A DNA stretch of 64,000 nucleotides from an uncultured Reyranella sp. GTDB taxonomy: Bacteria; Pseudomonadota; Alphaproteobacteria; Reyranellales; Reyranellaceae. The translations under genes and the position numbers were made by a program. How positions within the stretch are numbered: position 1 is the first letter of the stretch; every line of letters begins with the position of its first letter. Shown in pieces: positions 58,528-64,000 of the stretch. The DNA is taken from contig NZ_CAMFKM010000020.1 of assembly GCF_945957355.1 (NCBI RefSeq), positions 1-64,000 on the forward strand, written 5' to 3'. The notes under the pieces were generated by a model. The model made no database searches. It saw only the letters and a list, made by a program, of their open reading frames with translations, and was not told the origin of the DNA.

Positions 58528-59892
58528 TCAGTAGGCGTAGTCGCGGAACAGCGCCGCGAAGGATCCTTTCCATTCGCCATTCCACTTGGCGAGGAGTTCG
58601 TCGGCCGGCGCCTGGCCGCTGGCGACGGCGCGGTCGAGCGGCGCGAGGTACATGGTCTCGTCGGCCCCGTCCTCGTTGAGCTGCCTGCGCGCGCGCAGGC
58701 CGGCATGGGCGATCTCGACGACGTCGCGCGCCAGCTCGGAGAGGACACGACCGCGGAACATCGTGGCGAGGCCCGACTTCGGCGTCTCGGCGCGCAGGAA
58801 ATCGTGGTCGACGGTGCTCCAGTCCTTCACCAGGTCCCAGGCCGCGTCGAGCGCGCCCTGGTCATAGAGCAGTCCGACCCACAGAGCCGGCAGCGCATTG
58901 AGCGCGGCCAGCGGACCGGAATCGGCGCCTCGCATTTCGAGGTAGCGCTTCAGCCGCACCTCGGGGAAGGCCGTGGTGATGTGATCGGCCCAGTCGTTGA
59001 TCGAGGGCAGCTCGCCCGGACGCGCCGGCAGCTTGCCCTTCAGGAAGTCGCGGAAGCTCTGGCCGGCCGCGTCGATGTACTTGCCGTCGCGATAGACGAA
59101 GTACATCGGCACATCGAGCATGTAGTCGGCGTACCGCTCGAAGCCGAACCCGTCCTCGAATACGAAGGGCAGCATGCCGCAGCGATCGGGATCAGTGTCC
59201 GTCCAGATGTGGCTGCGATAGCTCTTGAAGCCGGCGTCCTTGCCTTCCTTGAAGGGCGAGTTCGCGAACAGGGCGGTGGCGATCGGCTGCAGCGCCAGCG
59301 AGACGCGGAACTTCTTCACCATGTCGGCTTCGGAGTCGAAGTCGAGATTGGTCTGCACGGTGCAGGTCCGCAGCATCATGTCGAGGCCGAGATTACCCAC
59401 CTTGGGCATGTACTCGCGCATGATCTTGTAGCGGCCCTTGGGCATCCAGTGCATGTCCTCGCGCGTCCACTCGGGCGCGAAGCCCAGCCCGATGAACGAC
59501 GCACCGATCTCGCCGGCGACCTGCTTCACCTCGTCGATATGCTGGCCGTTCTCGGCCGCCGCCTCGTGCAGGGTTTCGAGCGGCGCGCCGGACAGTTCCA
59601 GCTGGCCACCCGGCTCGAGGGTGATGCTGGCTTTTCCACGCAGAAGGGCAATCGGGTTGTTGCCCTCGACCACCGGCTCCCAGCCGAAGCGCGTCAGCCC
59701 TTCGAGCATGGCGCGGATGCCGTCCGGCCCGTCGTAGGCCAGCGGCTTCAGCGTCTTGGTGTGGTAGCCGAACTTCTCGTGCTCGGTCCCCATGCGCCAG
59801 TTGGCGCGCGGCTTGTTGCCGGCCGCGAAGTATTCAATCAGCTGCCGCCGATTTTCGATCGGCGCGCCGCCGCCCGACGGAGGTGCGGACAT
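58528..59892 (-). CDS. gshA: Glutamate--cysteine ligase (GCS2/plant type)
   Basis: WRMGTEHEKFGYHTKTLKPLAYDGPDGIRAMLEGL, LEPGGQLELSGAPLETLHEAAAENGQH. Confidence 0.94.
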   Translation of the reverse strand: MSAPPSGGGAPIENRRQLIEYFAAGNKPRANWRMGTEHEKFGYHTKTLKPLAYDGPDGIRAMLEGLTRFGWEPVVEGNNPIALLRGKASITLEPGGQLELSGAPLETLHEAAAENGQHIDEVKQVAGEIGASFIGLGFAPEWTREDMHWMPKGRYKIMREYMPKVGNLGLDMMLRTCTVQTNLDFDSEADMVKKFRVSLALQPIATALFANSPFKEGKDAGFKSYRSHIWTDTDPDRCGMLPFVFEDGFGFERYADYMLDVPMYFVYRDGKYIDAAGQSFRDFLKGKLPARPGELPSINDWADHITTAFPEVRLKRYLEMRGADSGPLAALNALPALWVGLLYDQGALDAAWDLVKDWSTVDHDFLRAETPKSGLATMFRGRVLSELARDVVEIAHAGLRARRQLNEDGADETMYLAPLDRAVASGQAPADELLAKWNGEWKGSFAALFRDYAY

Positions 59893-60036
59893 ACGATCAT
59901 CTCTCCCTGATCGCTCCACGCCTTGTGAGGGCTTCGGGAGCGGCGCGGTCGCATGAGAAAACCTCACCCGAGGCCGCGGCTGGTTCATCCTGTTCGATTC
60001 GCTCTCTCCCACATCGCCGGGGGCCTGCGCAAGCGC

Positions 60037-60825
60037 TCAGACGGTAACCCTGGAGGTGCGATAATCGCCGCTGAGACGCGGTGTCGGCCGTCGCCAGTCG
60101 CCCACCAGCGCCTGCCAGCATGCAAGCGCTGCCAGCGCCGCCGTGTCGGCCCGCAGGATGCGGGGACCGAGTCCCACCGACGTTACATCCTTTATGCGAC
60201 GCAAGGCCTGGAGTTCGGTTTCGGCAAAGCCGCCTTCGGGGCCGATCACGATGGCCCAGGGCGCCGCGCGGGCCGCGGCGTCGAGCCCCGACAACGCCTC
60301 CACGATGGGCGGTCCGCCGCCGGTCTCGTCGCACATCATCAGGCGTCGCCCTTCGGGCCAGCGATCGAGCAACTTCCCGAGATCGACCGACTCACGCACC
60401 TCGGGGATGGTCAGCCGCTCGGTCTGTTCCGCGGCTTCGATCGCATTGGCCTGCAGGCGCCCCACATTCACCCTCTCGACCGCGGTGTGACGCGTCACCA
60501 CGGGTTGCAGGACGGAGACGCCCAGCTCGGTAGCCTTTTCGGCGATATAATCGATGCGGGCACGCTTCACCGGCGCGAAGCACAGCCAGACGTCGGGCTC
60601 GGGCGCCTGCTCGCGCGCACGCTCGCCCAGTTCGGCGACGGCGGACTTCTTGCCCCGGAACGACAGGGTGCCGCGCCATTCGCCGTCGCGACCGTTGAAC
60701 AGCAGCAGCGGCGCCCCGTCGGGCCGCCGCATGACGTTGCGCAGGTAGTGGATCTGCGCCTCGTCCAGCGGGACTTCGCCGCCGGCCGCGAGATCCGCCT
60801 CGACGAAGAGACGCGCCGCATTCAT
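60037..60825 (-). CDS. rsmE: 16S rRNA (uracil1498-N3)-methyltransferase
   Basis: HYLRNVMRRPDG, EKATELGVSVLQPVVTRHTAVERVN, IVIGPEGGFAETE, LGPRILRADTAALAAL. Confidence 0.93.
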   Translation of the reverse strand: MNAARLFVEADLAAGGEVPLDEAQIHYLRNVMRRPDGAPLLLFNGRDGEWRGTLSFRGKKSAVAELGERAREQAPEPDVWLCFAPVKRARIDYIAEKATELGVSVLQPVVTRHTAVERVNVGRLQANAIEAAEQTERLTIPEVRESVDLGKLLDRWPEGRRLMMCDETGGGPPIVEALSGLDAAARAAPWAIVIGPEGGFAETELQALRRIKDVTSVGLGPRILRADTAALAALACWQALVGDWRRPTPRLSGDYRTSRVTV

Positions 60826-60885
60826 CTATTTGCCTTCATGGATCATTGTCGCGCATAGCTGCATCATGAAGCGCATGATGACGCC

Positions 60886-61809
60886 ATGACCGCCGGGCGG
60901 ACAACCGGCTTCACCGATATCGACCGGACGCACTGGACGCTGCGCTACCTGCCGCCCTGGGCGCGCCCCTATGGGCGGCTGGCGCGCTGGGACCGGCCGA
61001 TCGGCATCTGGCTGCTGCTGTTTCCCTGCTGGTGGTCCTCGGCGCTGGCCGCGGCCCCCCACTGGGCGCAGCTCGCGGGCTACATGGCGCTGTTCGCGGT
61101 CGGCGCCATCGCCATGCGCGGCGCGGGTTGCACCTGGAACGACATTGTGGACCGCAAGGTCGATGCGGGCGTCGAGCGCACGCGCGGGCGGCCCCTGCCC
61201 TCGGGCGAACTGAAGCTGCACCACGCGCTGATCTGGATGGCGCTGCAGGGTGCCGTCGGCGCTGCCGTGCTGTTCAAGCTCAACAAGTTCGCGGGCGGCG
61301 TGGCGCTGCTGTCGCTGCTGCTGGTCGCGATCTATCCGACGATGAAGAAGATCACCTCCTGGCCTCAGGTGGTGCTGGGCTTCGCCTTCAACTGGGGCGC
61401 GCTGGTCGGCTATGCGGCCGTCACCGGGACACTCTCCTGGGCCACGGTCGCGCTCTATCTCGGCGGCGTCGCCTGGACGATGGTCTACGACACGATTTAT
61501 GCCATGCAGGACCAGCGCGACGATGCGGTGGTAGGCGTGCGCTCGACGGCCCGCCGCTTCGCCGCCGCGCCGAGGCGCTGGCTGAGCTTCTTTGCCGTGC
61601 TGGCGATGGGTTTCTGGATCGCCACTGGCCTGTTGGCGCCACTCGGCATCGGCTACTTCGTGCTGCTAGCCGGCATCGCCCTGCACCTCTGCTGGCAGAT
61701 CGCCCTGCTGAAGCCCGACGACCAGGCCGACTGCCTGATGCGCTTCAAATCCAACCGCGCCATCGGCTGGCTCATGCTGGCGGCCCTCATTGTCGACAGG
61801 ATCGCCTGA
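60886..61809 (+). CDS. ubiA: 4-hydroxybenzoate octaprenyltransferase
   Basis: RWDRPIGIWLLLFPCWWSSALA, GAGCTWNDIVDRKVDAGVERTRGRPLPSG, DTIYAMQDQRDDAVVGVRSTARRF. Confidence 0.95.
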   Translation: MTAGRTTGFTDIDRTHWTLRYLPPWARPYGRLARWDRPIGIWLLLFPCWWSSALAAAPHWAQLAGYMALFAVGAIAMRGAGCTWNDIVDRKVDAGVERTRGRPLPSGELKLHHALIWMALQGAVGAAVLFKLNKFAGGVALLSLLLVAIYPTMKKITSWPQVVLGFAFNWGALVGYAAVTGTLSWATVALYLGGVAWTMVYDTIYAMQDQRDDAVVGVRSTARRFAAAPRRWLSFFAVLAMGFWIATGLLAPLGIGYFVLLAGIALHLCWQIALLKPDDQADCLMRFKSNRAIGWLMLAALIVDRIA

Positions 61810-62480
61810 TGTCGAGACTGCCCCGGGATCCCGAGGGATTCATTCGCGCCAACACCGCCCTCGAAGCGCCCGCGATGGTGCCCGAATTCAAACTGTGGCT
61901 GGCCACCGAGTATGTGCCGATCTGGCAGGCGACCGAGTCGTGGCTGGAGGAGCAGAACGTCGACCCGCCCTACTGGGCCTTCTGCTGGCCGGGCGGTCAG
62001 GCGATCGCACGTTACCTGCTCGACAATCCCCAATTCGTTGCCGGTAAGCGCGTGATCGACTTCGCGGCCGGCTCGGGTGTCTCGTCGCTGGCCGCTGCGC
62101 GCTGCGGCGCAGCCTCGGTGGTGGCCAACGACATCGACCAGCTGTCCCTGGTCGCCGCCCGCCTCAATGCGGCAGCCAACGGTCTTTCCATCGAAACGAG
62201 CAACGAGGACTGGCTGGCCGGAGCGCCGGGAACCCCCGAGGCCGACGTGGTGATCGCGGGCGACGTCTGCTACGAGCGCGAGATGTCGGTTCAGGCGCTG
62301 GCCTGGCTGCGCAGCCATGCCGCAAGGGGCCGGCTGGTCCTGCTGGGCGACCCGGGCCGCAACTATTTCAGCGCCCAGGGCCTGGAAGAACGCGGCCGCT
62401 ACGAGATCCCGACCTCCCTTCAACTCGAGAACCGGGGCATGCGAGAGACCGTCGTCTGGCGGGTTCTGCCGGTTTCATGA
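61809..62480 (+). CDS. Class I SAM methyltransferase (ETFB lysine methyltransferase-like)
   Basis: YWAFCWPGGQAIARYLLDNP, VIDFAAGSGVSSLAAARCGA, VIAGDVCYE; TGATG overlap with ubiA. Confidence 0.87.
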   Translation: MSRLPRDPEGFIRANTALEAPAMVPEFKLWLATEYVPIWQATESWLEEQNVDPPYWAFCWPGGQAIARYLLDNPQFVAGKRVIDFAAGSGVSSLAAARCGAASVVANDIDQLSLVAARLNAAANGLSIETSNEDWLAGAPGTPEADVVIAGDVCYEREMSVQALAWLRSHAARGRLVLLGDPGRNYFSAQGLEERGRYEIPTSLQLENRGMRETVVWRVLPVS

Positions 62481-62501
62481 GGTCATTCGACGGTGGGCTG
62501 T

Positions 62502-62507
62502 TATAAT
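62502..62507 (+). promoter_or_regulatory. Possible -10 element
   Basis: Exact TATAAT in a high-GC intergenic gap 45 bp before the next ATG; no convincing -35 seen. Confidence 0.3.
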
Positions 62508-62551
62508 TCCGTAACTGTTCTTTCACAGACGGATCGGGGTACAGCAGAACC

Positions 62552-63304
62552 ATGCCCCCTAGCACCAAGAAGACAAAAATCGGCGCGGCCGATTTCGCGA
62601 GCCTGTACGAAGGCTTCAATGCCCCGGTCTCGCGCTTCGACTGTGGCCGAAAGTGCGCGCCGCTGAACGATGGCGAACCGGTTTGCTGTTCCACGCAGAA
62701 CGCCGTACCGGTGGTGCACAAGGCCGAATGGGAGCTGCTCAAGACCCGTACCGACCTGTGGTCCAAGTTCAAGCCCTACGACTATTCGACCCGGATGATC
62801 GTCGAGGAGCTGACCTCGGACTGCATGGCCATCCACTGCAAGGGCGCGCGCCACTGCGAGCGCGACAACCGCACGATCGCCTGCCGCGGCTTCCCCTTCT
62901 ATCCCTACCTGACGCGGCAGAAGGAGTTCGTCGGCGTCGGCACCTACTGGGTGTTCGAGGATCGCTGCTGGATGATGTCGAACCTCGAGGTCGTCGACCG
63001 CAAGTTCGTCGAGGAGTTCATCGCCACCTACGAGGCGCTGTTCGTGAAGGACAAGGACGAGTTCGACACCTACGTCACCTTCTCCGCCACGGCGCGGCGG
63101 ACCTTCTCGCGCTGGAAACGGGAGATCCCGCTGCTCGGCCGCAGAGGCGAACTGCTGGTCGTGACGCCCTCGACCGGCGAGATCCGGCCCGGCAAGGCGA
63201 AGGACTATCCGAAGCGGGAGCCCTTCAACTCCGAGAAGAACTACCGCCAGGCCATCAAGGATGCCGGCGGCGTGTATCCCAAGGACGGCCTGCGCCCGGG
63301 CTGA
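62552..63304 (+). CDS. YkgJ-like cysteine-cluster protein
   Basis: DCGRKCAPLNDGEPVCCS and CMAIHCKGARHCERDNRTIACRGFPFYPYL. Confidence 0.65.
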   Translation: MPPSTKKTKIGAADFASLYEGFNAPVSRFDCGRKCAPLNDGEPVCCSTQNAVPVVHKAEWELLKTRTDLWSKFKPYDYSTRMIVEELTSDCMAIHCKGARHCERDNRTIACRGFPFYPYLTRQKEFVGVGTYWVFEDRCWMMSNLEVVDRKFVEEFIATYEALFVKDKDEFDTYVTFSATARRTFSRWKREIPLLGRRGELLVVTPSTGEIRPGKAKDYPKREPFNSEKNYRQAIKDAGGVYPKDGLRPG

Positions 63305-63377
63305 CCTTTCAGTGCCGCCACGTCGCGGCTTCGGCTGGCGCTTGGACGACGCGCCGATGGCGCAGCGCTACAGAATT

Positions 63378-64000
63378 TTACCGCAGGTACTTCGCGAAGA
63401 ACGCCCGCGTCCGTGCCTCAGCGTCGGGTGCGGCGACCGTGTCATAGGCGAGATGATGCCGCCTGCCCGCCGCGCCGGGCACGTTGCGGTCGGCGACCTT
63501 CGAATCGAAGCTGTGATATGCGTTGGGATAGTAAACCGCGTCGACGAGGCTGCCGCGCGAGAGGCCCGAAACCAGCGTCCGGCAGCGATCGGCCGGCGTC
63601 CAGTCGTCTTTTTCGCCGGCCAGCAGCAGCACCGGGATATCGATGCCGCCATCGAATTTTGGATTGCAGCCGGGATAATAGGCGACGCCCGCGGCCAGGC
63701 CGCGCTGTGCCAGGCCGAAGTTCTTCTGGGCCGAGCGGATCACCGTCGAGCCGCCATGGCTGTGGCCGATGATACCGACTTTGCCCTTCACCACATCGGG
63801 CCGCGTCGCGAGATAGTCGAGCGCGCCGGCAATGTCGGCCACACGCATGTTGGGTGTCACCACGTTGCGCGTCGTGCAGACGGCTTTGGTGCCGCGCCGA
63901 CCGAAGGAATCCGGCGCCAGCACGAGATAGCCCCAGCTCACCAGCCGCTTGCCCCAGGCATCGGTGTGCGAGTTCGTGCCCGCACAACTATGCGCCAGGA
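63378..64000 (-). CDS. Dienelactone hydrolase family protein (N-terminus beyond window)
   Basis: CAGTNSHTDAWGKRLVSWGYLVLAPDSFG, VGIIGHSHGGSTVI; frame stays open to the window edge. Confidence 0.85.
   Translation of the reverse strand, partial: LAHSCAGTNSHTDAWGKRLVSWGYLVLAPDSFGRRGTKAVCTTRNVVTPNMRVADIAGALDYLATRPDVVKGKVGIIGHSHGGSTVIRSAQKNFGLAQRGLAAGVAYYPGCNPKFDGGIDIPVLLLAGEKDDWTPADRCRTLVSGLSRGSLVDAVYYPNAYHSFDSKVADRNVPGAAGRRHHLAYDTVAAPDAEARTRAFFAKYLR

Noticed and set aside
1-64000. CRISPR arrays, transposases, integrases
   Set aside because: No regularly spaced direct repeats or transposase/integrase motifs were seen on reading the window.

Overview
High-GC chromosomal window, probably alphaproteobacterial (inferred from gene content and codon bias), packed with metabolic, transport and housekeeping genes. 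I see no phage, transposon or CRISPR array. Main content: a 5'-incomplete CydC-like ABC exporter, an LLM monooxygenase, two TctC/Bug binding proteins, an M20 amidohydrolase with tandem amidases, a CoxL-type molybdoenzyme, MFS and EamA transporters, a class A beta-lactamase, a cold-shock gene, an NAD-type formate dehydrogenase operon (fdsGBA-D) with a LysR gene, cysH, acdS/acdR, two GMC oxidoreductases, tRNA-Leu(CAA), S-formylglutathione hydrolase, a Tat-type beta-carbonic anhydrase, TldD, GshA-type ligase, RsmE and UbiA. The most interesting signal is at 4332-5084. A glutaredoxin-like/DinB fusion reads open from a well-placed ATG except for one in-frame TGA at 4368-4370. That TGA sits exactly where the first Cys of a CxxC redox motif belongs (WQPG-TGA-T-S-C), and two tandem perfect or near-perfect hairpins follow it. 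This looks like an unannotated UxxC selenoprotein; ORF callers start it downstream at GTG 4428 and lose the active site. Other leads are a consensus FNR/FixK box in class II geometry before the carbonic anhydrase, a T-N11-A LysR-type palindrome before fdsG, a 25-bp palindrome between acdR and acdS, and a paired-hairpin repeat at 13345-13456. All family names are from reading motifs by eye; no database search was run.
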